Positions 17,034 to 25,890 of a stretch of 60,976 nucleotides of DNA are shown one piece after another; the stretch's first letter is position 1, and the number at the start of each line of letters is the position of its first letter. Under the pieces are notes generated by a model. That model did no database searches, was not told the origin of the DNA, and was given only the letters and a program-made list of their open reading frames with translations. The stretch is taken from positions 1 to 60,976 of the forward strand of contig DATJPR010000023.1 of NCBI GenBank assembly GCA_035506295.1. Reading direction: 5' to 3'. The translations under genes were made by a program, and so were the position numbers. Source of the stretch: DATJPR01 sp035506295 (GTDB taxonomy: Bacteria > Bacteroidota > Ignavibacteria > UBA10030 > UBA6906).

Positions 17034-17459
17034 TTATTTCTTCGGTGCGGCGCCGACGGTAAAATCGAGTTGTTTCAATTCCTTCCCCGCTGCGTCGGAG
17101 ACGGTCACCGTCCATGCCCCGGCGATCGCGGCCGTCTTGTACGCCCACGTGTGGTAGGTCGGTCCTCCGACCTTGAGTGTCGTCGTGTAGCTCTTGTCGC
17201 CGTTCTTCCACGTTACGGTGATGTCGTCCGCAGGGCCCCCTTTGAGCTCGAGCCAGAGGTAGACCTTCTGGTTCACGTCGAAGGTCGTTGCTTCGCCCGC
17301 GAGCTGCCTGTTCTCCACCGATGTACCGAGTTTCGCTTCAGAAACGGTGAGTGCCGCTGCTTGTCCCGTTGCACCAGTTGCTTCCTTTCCCTGGGTCAAT
17401 GCCGGTTGCCAGACCAGCGCAATTGCGACCACCGCAAGTGCCATGATGCGTTGTATCAT
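17034..17459 (-). CDS. DUF2914 domain exported protein
   Basis: 141 residues. The start is ATG 17459 on the minus strand, six bases after GGAGG; the open frame continues upstream but without a better site. A signal peptide (MIQRIMALAVVAIALVWQPALT) is followed by a DUF2914-like beta domain (VYLWLELKGGPADDITVTWK, GGPTYHTWAYKTAAIAGAWT, VTVSDAAGKELKQLDFTV). The domain is found in many envelope proteins and has no assigned function. Confidence 0.75.
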   Translation of the reverse strand: MIQRIMALAVVAIALVWQPALTQGKEATGATGQAAALTVSEAKLGTSVENRQLAGEATTFDVNQKVYLWLELKGGPADDITVTWKNGDKSYTTTLKVGGPTYHTWAYKTAAIAGAWTVTVSDAAGKELKQLDFTVGAAPKK

Positions 17460-17619
17460 GATGATCCTCCAGTTGTGAGGAGAAAATGTAGGAATCTTCC
17501 GGCTCATGGTAAAGGGGGGTGGAGGCAATTTCCGGCGTCTTTGCAAGCGAATTGGGGGATTCTTTTGTATATTATGAGCTACAGTTCCCGACCGTCATCA
17601 TCACCAGCCTCAGCACACC

Positions 17620-20508
17620 ATGAATAACCGTCTTCTCTATCGTGTCGTCGGCTTTGTCGTGTTCCTGTTGTCGCTCGTGCAGTTCCTCTCCACCGTCCAG
17701 CCTTCGGTCTCGTTCTGGGATCCAGGGGAACTTTCGGCTGCAGCGTACATGCTGCAGGTCCCCCATCCGCCGGGCGGACCCCTCTTTCTGCTGGTGGGGC
17801 GATTCTTCTATTTGCTCCCCTTCCCGGGGAACCTCGGGCTGCGGATGAACTTGGTATCGACATTTTCTGCGGCGTTCTCCGTGCTCTTTCTCTATCTCGT
17901 CGCCGTGAGATTGATCAGGCTCTATCGCGGCGGCGTGTTCCGGGACATGATGGATGAGGTCAGCACGATCGTCGCCGCCGGGATCGGCGCGCTTGCGCTC
18001 TCCGTGTGCGACACGTTCTGGTTCAGCGGCGTCGAAGCGAACTATTTTTCGGCGAGCACGCTCCTGTACTCCGCCATGGTCTGGTTGATGCTGGTATGGG
18101 ACGAGAATGCCGACAAGCCCGGCAGCGGGCGGTATCTGTTGATGATCGCTTTCCTCGCGGGACTCTCGCCCGGCGTGCATTTGATGAGCGTGGTCGCCGT
18201 CATGCCGGTGGTGATGATGGTGACCTACCGGTGGATCAATGCGGATGAGCGCGAATACCGGAAGTCGCTCTACGTCTTCGTCGGCCACGTGGCCATGATC
18301 GTCGTCATCGCCCTGTTCATGTGGAACGCGCAGACCTCCTCGACGGCACCCGACGCCGATGCGACGCATGCTTACGACGTGCAGTTCATATGGATCATGC
18401 TCGGCGTCAGCGTCGCGTACGTTGCGCTGTTCCGGAAGCATGTTTTCACGAGGAATTCCATCTACGCCCCGCTCGTCGCCGGCGGCATCGGATTTGCCCT
18501 CGTGTATCCCGGCGTGGTGAAGGAGCTCCCGGCGTTCCTGCGCCTCGTTGCCGACGACAACGCCGAAATCGGATTGGTGATCGTCGTCCTGATCATCGCG
18601 CTCCTCGGCCTGCTCGCCTGGTGGGCGGCGAAGAACCTGCGGCGAACGCTGCACTATGCGGCGCTTTCGGTCCTCCTTGCGATCCTGGGTTTTTCGATCT
18701 ATGCCATGATCATCATCCGCGCGAACCATCATCCGCCGATGAACGAAAATTCGCCGGGAACCTTCAGCGCCCTTCTCACATATCTCAACCGTGAACAGTA
18801 CGGCGACTTCCCGATGTTCAAACGCCGCTGGAACGGTGACGGGTTGCACGATCCGACCTTCAAGAATTACTCCAGCGATCTCGATTTCTTTGTCCGGTAC
18901 CAGATGAACCACATGTATCACCGGTACCTGCTCTTCAATTTCCTGGGGAGGACGTCCGACGATCAGGACGCTCCCGCGGACATTTCCGGGTACTTCGGAA
19001 TACCGCTGCTGATGGCCTTGTTCGGCGTGTACTGGCATTTCAAGAACGACTGGAAACGCGCCACCATCTTCCTCATCCTGTTCTTCCTGATGGGGCATAT
19101 GATCGCGTACTACCAGAACCAGCAGGATCCGCAGCCGCGTGAACGTGACTACTTCTACGGCGGGGCGTACTTTGTCGTCGCGCTCTGGATCGCCGTGGGG
19201 CTGAAAGGGATCTTCGACCTCGTCCGCGAACATGTCCCGCGAGCCGTGACGCCGGCGTTTGTGGGCGCCGCGGTGCTTGGCTTCCTGTTCATCCCCGGAC
19301 GGATGTTCCAGGTCAACTATCCGACTCACGACCGCTCCAACAACTGGGTGCCGTGGGATCTCGCCTATAACATGCTCCAGACGTGCGAGAAGGACGCGAT
19401 CCTTTTCACGTACGGGGACAACGATACCTTCCCGCTCTGGTATCTCCAGGACGTGGAAGGCGTGCGGCGCGATGTCAGGGTCGTGAACCTGAGCCTGGGC
19501 AACACGCCCTGGTACATTCAGCAGATGAAGGACAAGCCGTATTACGCCGACGCGAAGGCCGTGCCGATCAGCTTCTCCGACAAGCGCATCGCCGGGCTCG
19601 GCGGCCTTGAGCCATGGCGTGCGCGGACGATCGATCTTCCTGTTCCTCCGGAGGTCTATGCCCGGTACGGTGTCACCGACACGGCGGTGATCAACAAAGG
19701 CAAGATCTCCTTCGTCATGCGCCCGCCGTTGCAGTTCGGTCAGACCGGGGCGGTGCGCACGCAGGACCTCCTGGTCCTCGACGTGGTGCAGTCCACGAAA
19801 TGGACGAGGCCGATCTATTTTGCGTCGACCTGCGACCCGGATGCGCGCATCAGCATCGACGAATACCTCTGGTTCGAAGGGATGGCGTGGAAGCTCGAGC
19901 CGATCAAGACCTCGAACGCGAACATGGGGACCAATGCGGCCAAGCTCGACTCGGAGCTCTTCAACGAACCGCAGGGATTTTCGAAGACCCCGGCGGTCGG
20001 GTACAAATTCCGCGGGCTTCCGGATAAGAAAGTGTTTCTCGATGAGAACGCGCGGCGCATGGTGCAAAATTACCGGTCCTCGTTCCTGCAGCTCGCGATG
20101 TACTACGGGAATGTCGGGAACAACACCGAACGCGGGGTTGCCGTGCTCGACAGGATGATGAAGCTCATGCCTATCGAGAAGTACTCCATACAGTTCGAGA
20201 TGGTCGCGCAGGTGGCGTTCCTCTATCATCACTTCGGGAAGATGGACGAGTTCAACCAGTACGCGCAACAGGTCGAGCAGACAGCGCGGGCGAGAATCCA
20301 GGCGGGCAGGTTGGATATGAATTCGATGTACAACCCGTATTCCATCCTCCTGCAGCTCTACGAGATGGAGAAGGACAACACCAAGACGTTGAGCCTGCTG
20401 CACGAACTCGAAGCGATCTATCCGAACGACCCGGGGTTGAAGCAGAGGATCCAACAAGTGGAGGCGCAGATGCAAGCTCCGGACAGCATCGCAGGGGCCA
20501 AACACTAA
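17620..20508 (+). CDS. DUF2723 polytopic membrane protein (glycosyltransferase-like)
   Basis: 962 residues. The N-terminal half is polytopic and opens with the DUF2723 hallmark (VSFWDPGELSAAAYMLQVPH, then PPGGPLFLLVGRFF). The Asp-Pro-Gly-Glu and the PHPPG loop correspond to the acidic active-site loop of GT-C mannosyltransferases such as PMT and eukaryotic TMEM260. About a dozen helices follow up to about residue 560, then a soluble C-terminal half with tetratricopeptide-like helices (about 800-940). A role as an inner-membrane protein O-glycosyltransferase is plausible by homology, but the substrate is unknown. A long open frame on the opposite strand is a compositional shadow. Confidence 0.85.
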   Translation: MNNRLLYRVVGFVVFLLSLVQFLSTVQPSVSFWDPGELSAAAYMLQVPHPPGGPLFLLVGRFFYLLPFPGNLGLRMNLVSTFSAAFSVLFLYLVAVRLIRLYRGGVFRDMMDEVSTIVAAGIGALALSVCDTFWFSGVEANYFSASTLLYSAMVWLMLVWDENADKPGSGRYLLMIAFLAGLSPGVHLMSVVAVMPVVMMVTYRWINADEREYRKSLYVFVGHVAMIVVIALFMWNAQTSSTAPDADATHAYDVQFIWIMLGVSVAYVALFRKHVFTRNSIYAPLVAGGIGFALVYPGVVKELPAFLRLVADDNAEIGLVIVVLIIALLGLLAWWAAKNLRRTLHYAALSVLLAILGFSIYAMIIIRANHHPPMNENSPGTFSALLTYLNREQYGDFPMFKRRWNGDGLHDPTFKNYSSDLDFFVRYQMNHMYHRYLLFNFLGRTSDDQDAPADISGYFGIPLLMALFGVYWHFKNDWKRATIFLILFFLMGHMIAYYQNQQDPQPRERDYFYGGAYFVVALWIAVGLKGIFDLVREHVPRAVTPAFVGAAVLGFLFIPGRMFQVNYPTHDRSNNWVPWDLAYNMLQTCEKDAILFTYGDNDTFPLWYLQDVEGVRRDVRVVNLSLGNTPWYIQQMKDKPYYADAKAVPISFSDKRIAGLGGLEPWRARTIDLPVPPEVYARYGVTDTAVINKGKISFVMRPPLQFGQTGAVRTQDLLVLDVVQSTKWTRPIYFASTCDPDARISIDEYLWFEGMAWKLEPIKTSNANMGTNAAKLDSELFNEPQGFSKTPAVGYKFRGLPDKKVFLDENARRMVQNYRSSFLQLAMYYGNVGNNTERGVAVLDRMMKLMPIEKYSIQFEMVAQVAFLYHHFGKMDEFNQYAQQVEQTARARIQAGRLDMNSMYNPYSILLQLYEMEKDNTKTLSLLHELEAIYPNDPGLKQRIQQVEAQMQAPDSIAGAKH

Positions 20509-20584
20509 TCTGGGCTGCGAAGAAGAGGAAGTGGGAAGAAGACGAAAGGTACGCATGAGCGTTGCGATCATTGCCCATGCTTTC

Positions 20585-20619
20585 TTCTTACGTCCTACTT
20601 CTTGCTTCCTACTCTATGC
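20585..20619 (+). repeat. TTCCTAC-family heptamer array
   Basis: Five tandem 7-base units: TTCTTAC, GTCCTAC, TTCTTGC, TTCCTAC, TCTATGC. The consensus TTCCTAC recurs at 21988-22008 and, on the other strand, at 57743-57763. Confidence 0.8.
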
Positions 20620-20712
20620 ATATTGAAGGACTGGAATCTCAGCAGTGTGTTTGGATTGTCTGGTGTAGGGTTGTCTCGTGGGGAGGTTCTCTTCTTGGTT
20701 CGCAAGGTTACC

Positions 20713-20746
20713 GGCTCCGGAGGCCTGTTCTCCGGAGCCTTTTTTT
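20713..20746 (+). terminator. Intrinsic terminator
   Basis: GGCTCCGGA (20713-20721) pairs with TCCGGAGCC (20731-20739) around a nine-base loop, followed by seven T. This is a strong rho-independent terminator that insulates the Bat operon from upstream transcription. Confidence 0.9.
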
Positions 20747-20857
20747 GTTCTGAAGGTAAACGAAGCCCGTGCGAGAGTTGTCAAACATTTCTGGAGTCGC
20801 CGTGGAGCATCGTCGCCCTGGTGCGAGAGGGTGTCGATGAGAGCTCCCGCGCCGAAA

Positions 20858-20886
20858 TTGATTTTCCCTCGCTCTCTTCTTAGATT
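20858..20886 (+). promoter_or_regulatory. Sigma-70-type promoter for the Bat operon
   Basis: TTGATT, 17 bases, TAGATT, placed about 40 bases before the moxR start and after the terminator. CCGGAGGG serves as ribosome site just before ATG 20926. Confidence 0.6.
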
Positions 20887-20925
20887 ATTTATTCTGGTTT
20901 TTCGCCGAAAATACCCGGAGGGTGA

Positions 20926-21915
20926 ATGACGTACGATATCAAAGCCATCAACGAAAAGATCCAGCGTGAGAGCGCGTTCATCGACTTGCTGCTGCTCGAA
21001 ATGGGCAAGGTGATCGTCGGGCAGAAACAGATGGTCGAACGTCTTCTTGTCGGCCTGCTGGCGAACGGGCACATTCTTCTGGAAGGAGTCCCCGGCCTTG
21101 CGAAAACACTGGCGATCAAGACTCTCGCCTCCGCGGTCCAGGCGAAATTCCATCGCATCCAGTTCACCCCGGATCTTCTCCCTGCCGATCTGATCGGGAC
21201 GATGATCTACAACCAGAAGGACGGATCCTTCCAGACCAAACGGGGACCGGTGTTTGCGAACTTCATCCTTGCCGATGAAATCAACCGCTCGCCCGCGAAA
21301 GTCCAGAGCGCCCTGCTGGAGGCGATGCAGGAACGGCAGGTGACCATCGGCGAGGAGACCTTCAAGCTCCCCGAACCGTTCCTCGTGCTGGCAACGCAAA
21401 ATCCGATCGAGCAGGAGGGGACGTATCCCCTTCCTGAAGCACAGGTGGACCGTTTCATGTTGAAGGTGAAGATCGGCTACCCCTCGAAGGAAGAGGAGCT
21501 GCAGATCATGCGGGCGAACGTGAAGGATGGAATGCCGACGGTTCGCGGCGTGATCAGCAGCGCCGATATTCTGCGCGCGCGGTCGGTGATCAATGAGATC
21601 TATATGGACGAGAAGATCGAACGGTACATCCTCGACATCGTCTTCGCCACGCGCGGGCCGAAACAGTACAACCTGAACAATCTCGCGTCCCTCATCAGTT
21701 ACGGCGCCTCGCCCCGCGCCTCGATCAATCTTGCCCTCGGCGCGAAGGCGTACGCGTTCATCAAGCGCCGCGGCTATGTCGTGCCGGAAGATGTTCGCGC
21801 CATCAGCCTCGACGTCCTGCGGCACCGCGTGGCGGTGACGTACGAGGCGGAAGCAGAAGAGGTCACCGCGGAGCAGGTCGTCCAGGAAGTGCTGAATAAG
21901 ATTGAGGTGCCCTGA
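20926..21915 (+). CDS. moxR: MoxR-family AAA+ ATPase
   Basis: 329 residues. It has a Walker A GVPGLAKT at residues 54-61, a Walker B FILADEIN with DE at 117-118, a sensor-like ATQNP, and a C-terminal lid helix bundle (ASLISYGASPRASINLALGA). MoxR ATPases act as chaperones with von Willebrand A (VWA) domain proteins to insert cofactors or assemble complexes. Here it leads an operon with two VWA proteins and a DUF58 protein, the standard Bat arrangement. Nine genes follow one another without a clear internal terminator. Confidence 0.93.
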   Translation: MTYDIKAINEKIQRESAFIDLLLLEMGKVIVGQKQMVERLLVGLLANGHILLEGVPGLAKTLAIKTLASAVQAKFHRIQFTPDLLPADLIGTMIYNQKDGSFQTKRGPVFANFILADEINRSPAKVQSALLEAMQERQVTIGEETFKLPEPFLVLATQNPIEQEGTYPLPEAQVDRFMLKVKIGYPSKEEELQIMRANVKDGMPTVRGVISSADILRARSVINEIYMDEKIERYILDIVFATRGPKQYNLNNLASLISYGASPRASINLALGAKAYAFIKRRGYVVPEDVRAISLDVLRHRVAVTYEAEAEEVTAEQVVQEVLNKIEVP

Positions 21916-21919
21916 TCAT

Positions 21920-21968
21920 TTGACGATAGTCACTTGACGGTAATCAATAGTCAAACGATGGATGGTGG
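21920..21968 (+). repeat. TTGACGA/TAGTCAA heptamer array
   Basis: Seven-base units between moxR and the DUF58 gene: TTGACGA, TAGTCAC, TTGACGG, TAATCAA, TAGTCAA, ACGATGG, ATGGTGG. Alternate units are similar, so a 14-base super-period may also exist. Confidence 0.7.
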
Positions 21969-21980
21969 GAGCAAGGGATC

Positions 21981-22008
21981 AGGTGTCTTCCTGCGTCCTA
22001 CTCTTCGC
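21981..22008 (+). repeat. TTCCTAC-family heptamer array (second copy)
   Basis: Units AGGTGTC, TTCCTGC, GTCCTAC and TCTTCGC continue the 7-base phase. GTCCTAC is identical to a unit in the array at 20585-20619. Confidence 0.7.
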
Positions 22009-22022
22009 CGGTTGTTGATGCT

Positions 22023-22898
22023 ATGGAAACGAAGGAAGTCCTAAAAAAAGTCCGCCAGATCGAGATCAAGACCCGGGGTCTGGTCAACCAGATCTTCTCG
22101 GGGGAATACCACTCGGTCTTCAAGGGCCGCGGGATGGAGTTCTCCGAAGTGCGCGAGTATCAGTTCGGGGACGATATCCGCCAGATCGACTGGAACGTTT
22201 CCGCACGGTTCGACAAGCCGTTCGTCAAGGTGTTCGAAGAGGAACGCGAACTGACCGTCATGCTGCTCGTCGACCTGAGTGCATCGGGAGACTTCGGCTC
22301 GGCGGAGCAGCTCAAGAATGAAATTGCCACGGAGATCTGCGCCCTCCTGGCGTTTTCGGCGATCAAGAACAACGACAAGGTCGGCCTGATCATGTTCACC
22401 GACCGCATCGAGAAGTTCGTGCCGCCGAAGAAGGGCCGTGCCCACATTTTGCGGATCATCCGCGAGCTGCTGTCGCCGGAGATCGGCGGGACCGGCACCG
22501 ACATCCGGGGCGCGCTCGAGTACTTCAACCATGTCAGCAAGAAACGAACGATCGCATTTGTGATTTCCGACTTCATCGACGAAGGATACGACAAGATCCT
22601 CGGCATCGTCGCGCGGAAGCACGATTTGATCGCGGTGCAGGTCAGCGATCCCCGCGAGGAATCGCTCCCCGATGTCGGCCTCGTGTTCATCCGCGATGCG
22701 GAATCCGGGAAACATCGCTGGGTCGATGCGGGCAGCAGGACAACCCGGGCGGCGTTCAGCAAGTACTGGGAGCAGCGGCGTGCCGCGCAGAAGAGCCTTT
22801 TCGCGCGCTCCCGGGTCGACGCGATTCCGATCCGGGTCGACCGGCCGTACATCAAACCGATTGTGGATTTCTTCCGACTACGCGAAAGACGCATGTAA
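22023..22898 (+). CDS. DUF58 domain protein of the Bat operon
   Basis: 291 residues. It contains the DUF58 signature SVFKGRGMEFSEVREYQFGD, then DIRQIDWNVSAR, and a VWA-like metal-site motif (LLVDLSASG) followed by a Rossmann-like fold. DUF58 proteins accompany MoxR ATPases and probably act as their cytosolic partners. The stop overlaps the next start by one base (TAATG). Confidence 0.9.
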   Translation: METKEVLKKVRQIEIKTRGLVNQIFSGEYHSVFKGRGMEFSEVREYQFGDDIRQIDWNVSARFDKPFVKVFEEERELTVMLLVDLSASGDFGSAEQLKNEIATEICALLAFSAIKNNDKVGLIMFTDRIEKFVPPKKGRAHILRIIRELLSPEIGGTGTDIRGALEYFNHVSKKRTIAFVISDFIDEGYDKILGIVARKHDLIAVQVSDPREESLPDVGLVFIRDAESGKHRWVDAGSRTTRAAFSKYWEQRRAAQKSLFARSRVDAIPIRVDRPYIKPIVDFFRLRERRM

Positions 22899-23848
22899 TG
22901 CCGCTTCGGATCCTCAGTGCCTGGTTCGCGCTGCTGTTGCCGGCGATTGCGCTTCCGCAGGGGACGGGAGTCACCGCCCGGGCGTGGATCGACTCGACGA
23001 ACTTCCAGGTCGGGGATGCGATCACGATTCATGTGCTCGTTTCCCATCCGCCGTCTGCCGCGATCCAGCCGCCCGCGGGCGATTCCCTCGGGCCGCTGGT
23101 CGTGCTGCAGCATGTACCGGTGACGCGCCAGAACGACTCCACTGCCCTTACCGGCCTGGTCGTGGCATATTACGACTCCGGCACCGTCGTCGTCCCGCCG
23201 GTGATGGTGCCCTATGCGATATCAGGCGACACCGCCGGACGGTTCGCAGCGACCAACACGATGACGATCGCGGTGCATACCGTCGCCGTCGATACCAGCA
23301 AGGCGTATCGCGATCTGAAGCCGCCGATGTCGATCCCGATCACCCTGGCCGAACTCGCATTGTACGCCGGCATCGTCGTAGTGGCGGCGGGACTGGCGTA
23401 TCTCGGATATCGATGGTGGAAAAAGAGGAAGGAGCGGCTTGCCGGACTCCGGCCCCAGGCCCCTCCGCGGCCGGCTGACGTACTTGCGCTGGAAGAGCTC
23501 GGCGCATTGAAGAATAAGAAACTGTGGCAGCAGGGGATGGTGAAGGAGTATTACTCGGAAGTGACGGAGATCATCCGGCGATACTTCGAGCGTCGATACG
23601 CCGTGAAGGCGCTCGAACAAACCACCGACGAGATCCTTGACGCCCTCAGGGGCGTCGCGGTTCCGCAGGATGCGCTTGGATACACCATGAAGATGCTGCA
23701 GTTGGCGGACCTTGTGAAGTTCGCGAAATTCACGCCGGGCATCCCCGACCATGAAGAGATGCTGACGCTGGCGTACGACATTGTCGAACATACCAAACCG
23801 GTGATCATGTCGCCGGTCGTCAACGCCGATGCCCATGTGGGGTCCTAA
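22898..23848 (+). CDS. BatD/DUF4381-like membrane protein
   Basis: 316 residues. A signal peptide (RILSAWFALLLPAIALPQ) precedes a beta-sandwich ectodomain (ARAWIDSTNFQVGDAITIHV), a single membrane helix at about residues 150-172 (LALYAGIVVVAAGLAYLGYR), and a cytosolic helical tail (VKEYYSEVTEIIRRYFERRY, EQTTDEILDALRG) of the kind found in BatD and DUF4381 proteins. It overlaps batA by 20 bases. It probably links a periplasmic beta domain to the MoxR/VWA machinery. Confidence 0.7.
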   Translation: MPLRILSAWFALLLPAIALPQGTGVTARAWIDSTNFQVGDAITIHVLVSHPPSAAIQPPAGDSLGPLVVLQHVPVTRQNDSTALTGLVVAYYDSGTVVVPPVMVPYAISGDTAGRFAATNTMTIAVHTVAVDTSKAYRDLKPPMSIPITLAELALYAGIVVVAAGLAYLGYRWWKKRKERLAGLRPQAPPRPADVLALEELGALKNKKLWQQGMVKEYYSEVTEIIRRYFERRYAVKALEQTTDEILDALRGVAVPQDALGYTMKMLQLADLVKFAKFTPGIPDHEEMLTLAYDIVEHTKPVIMSPVVNADAHVGS

Positions 23849-24833
23849 CGTCCATTTTGCGAGTCCGGTCTTTCTGTACGGACTGCTCGTGATCCCGCTC
23901 CTGATCGCGTGGTATTTGCGCCGCAACCAGGAGAGCACGTCCGATCTGCGGTATTCCACCATCAGCCCGTTCGCAGGGCTCCGTCCGAGCCTGAAGGAAC
24001 GCCTGTATCCCCTGCCGTTCGTTCTCCGTCTCGCGGTGATTGCCTTGTTGATTGTTGCGCTCGCGCGGCCGCAGACAACATCGTCCGGAGAAAATGTCTA
24101 TACCGAAGGGATCGATATCGTCCTCCTTCTCGACATCTCCGGCAGCATGCTTGCGGAAGACTTCAGCCCGAACCGGATCGAGGCGGCGAAACAGGTGGCG
24201 CAGGATTTCATCGACGGACGGCAACACGATCGTATCGGCCTGGTGATTTTTGCGGGACAGAGTTTCACGCAGTGTCCCATGACGCTCGATTATCACGTCC
24301 TGAAAAACCTCCTTCGACAGGTGAAGCCGGGAATGGTCGAAGACGGCACGGCGATCGGCATGGCCATCGCGCAGGGGGTGAACCGGCTCAAGGATAGCAA
24401 GGCGAAAAGCAAGGTCATGATCCTTCTCACGGACGGCGTAAACAACCGCGGGGAAATCGATCCGATCACGGCGGCGCAGATCGCGCAGACGTTCAATATC
24501 CGGATTTACACCATCGGCGTGGGCACGATCGGCGAGGCGCCCTATCCGGTGCAGACGCCGTTCGGCATCCGCTATCAGAACATGCCGGTGGATGTGGATG
24601 AGAAAACGTTACAGCAAATAGCGCAGATGACGGATGGAGAATACTTCCGGGCGACCAATAACAAGACGCTGAAGCAAATCTACGGCGAGATCGACAAGCT
24701 GGAGAAGACCAGGATCGAAGTCCGGCAGTACCATTCCTACACCGACCTGTTCCCGATCTGGGCGGGCGTTGGCCTCATTCTCGCCGTGCTGGAATTCGCC
24801 GTCCGCGGAACCGTTCTCCGGAAAATCCCGTAA
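23829..24833 (+). CDS. batA: BatA: membrane VWA-domain protein
   Basis: 334 residues: an N-terminal pair of membrane helices (VFLYGLLVIPLLIAWYLRRN; FVLRLAVIALLIVALARPQ), a VWA domain with the metal-ion site DISGS at about residue 102 and LTDGVNNRG, and a C-terminal helix (LFPIWAGVGLILAVLEFAVR). BatA and BatB homologues were linked to aerotolerance in Bacteroides. The first codons overlap the preceding gene; ATG 23835 is an alternative start two codons in. Confidence 0.9.
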   Translation: MPMWGPNVHFASPVFLYGLLVIPLLIAWYLRRNQESTSDLRYSTISPFAGLRPSLKERLYPLPFVLRLAVIALLIVALARPQTTSSGENVYTEGIDIVLLLDISGSMLAEDFSPNRIEAAKQVAQDFIDGRQHDRIGLVIFAGQSFTQCPMTLDYHVLKNLLRQVKPGMVEDGTAIGMAIAQGVNRLKDSKAKSKVMILLTDGVNNRGEIDPITAAQIAQTFNIRIYTIGVGTIGEAPYPVQTPFGIRYQNMPVDVDEKTLQQIAQMTDGEYFRATNNKTLKQIYGEIDKLEKTRIEVRQYHSYTDLFPIWAGVGLILAVLEFAVRGTVLRKIP

Positions 24834-24837
24834 GGCC

Positions 24838-25890
24838 ATGATTCGATTCGCACATCCGGAATATTTGTACTTGTTGCTGCTCGTGCCTGTCATGATAGCC
24901 ACGTTCTGGCTTTTCAGCCGGATGCGTGTGGCGGCAAGCAAGCGTTTCGGCGCCGTGACGATGTTCCATCGCCTGGCGGAGAGATCCAGCGGCGTTCGCA
25001 GGATGATGAAGTTCGTCCTTCTGGTGGCGGGCATCTCGTTGGTCTCCGTCGGCCTCGCGAACCCGCAGATCGGAACCCGGCTCGAAGAGGTGAAGCAGGA
25101 AGGCGTCGACATTTATATCGCGTTGGATGTCTCGCTGAGCATGAAGGCGGAGGACATCAAGCCGAACCGGCTGGAAAAAGCGAAGCTGGAGCTCCGGAAC
25201 CTCATCGGCCGCCTGACCGGCGACAGGGTGGGCCTCATTGTGTTTGCCGGGGAGGCGTTCACGCAGTTTCCGCTCACGGCGGATTACAGCGCCGCGAATC
25301 TTTTTGTGGACATCATCGACGTGGGCAGCGTCCCCGTTCCGGGGACGGCCATCGGCGATGCCATCGACCGGGCGGTCGAGTCGTTCGACTTCACGGATCC
25401 GACGACGAAGGTCCTGGTGATCATGACCGACGGGGAGAACACGGAGGGGGACGACATCGAGGCGGCGCAGGAGGCGGCGAAAAAAGGCGTCCTGCTGTAC
25501 ACCATCGGCCTCGGATCTCCGACCGGGGCGCCGATTCCTGTCTATAATGCGTCGGGACAACAAATCGACTTCAAGCGGGACAGGAGCGGGGCCGTGGTCG
25601 TTTCGAAACTCGACGAGGCCGGACTGGAACACATCGCCGAAATCGGCCATGGGAAATACTTTCGCGGAACAAATTCCCAGGACGAGCTGGACGAGATCTA
25701 CAAGAACATCAACGCTCTCCAGAAGCGCGAGTTCGGCGTTAAACAATTCACCGACTACGAATCGCGCTACCAGTGGTTCCTCGTCCCGGCCGTCCTGATG
25801 TTTCTGCTCGAGATTGTGCTGTCGGAAAAGGCGGCGCTGTGGATCCGCCGGTGGAACCCGCTCCGGAGGGAGGAAGAGGAGGCGACATGA
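24838..25890 (+). CDS. batB: BatB: membrane VWA-domain protein
   Basis: 350 residues from ATG 24838, four bases after the batA stop. It has the same plan as BatA: two N-terminal helices (YLYLLLLVPVMIATFWLFSR; KFVLLVAGISLVSVGLANPQ), then a VWA domain with DVSLS replacing the usual DxSGS, VIMTDGENTEGDD, and a C-terminal anchor (QWFLVPAVLMFLLEIVLS). The DVSLS motif keeps Asp and both Ser of the metal site. ATG of batC overlaps its stop. Confidence 0.9.
   Translation: MIRFAHPEYLYLLLLVPVMIATFWLFSRMRVAASKRFGAVTMFHRLAERSSGVRRMMKFVLLVAGISLVSVGLANPQIGTRLEEVKQEGVDIYIALDVSLSMKAEDIKPNRLEKAKLELRNLIGRLTGDRVGLIVFAGEAFTQFPLTADYSAANLFVDIIDVGSVPVPGTAIGDAIDRAVESFDFTDPTTKVLVIMTDGENTEGDDIEAAQEAAKKGVLLYTIGLGSPTGAPIPVYNASGQQIDFKRDRSGAVVVSKLDEAGLEHIAEIGHGKYFRGTNSQDELDEIYKNINALQKREFGVKQFTDYESRYQWFLVPAVLMFLLEIVLSEKAALWIRRWNPLRREEEEAT

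Larger units (their letters stand above)
20509..20925. other. 417-bp gene-free stretch before moxR
   Basis: It holds a purine-rich stretch (20521-20550) whose rough reverse complement is the heptamer array at 20585-20619, an intrinsic terminator at 20713-20746 and a promoter at 20858-20886. The terminator lies about 200 bases after the DUF2723 stop. The segment may therefore be a long 3' UTR or a small untranslated RNA. No convincing coding frame is present. Confidence 0.6.

Noticed and set aside
17572..20571. 999-codon open frame on the minus strand opposite the DUF2723 gene
   Set aside because: It is an exact antisense shadow. The codon bias of the plus-strand gene avoids stop codons in this antisense frame; the translation is Arg/His/Asp-rich with no domain.
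20562..20753. 63-codon plus-strand frame in the gap before moxR
   Set aside because: It runs through the heptamer array and the terminator hairpin and has no ribosome site.
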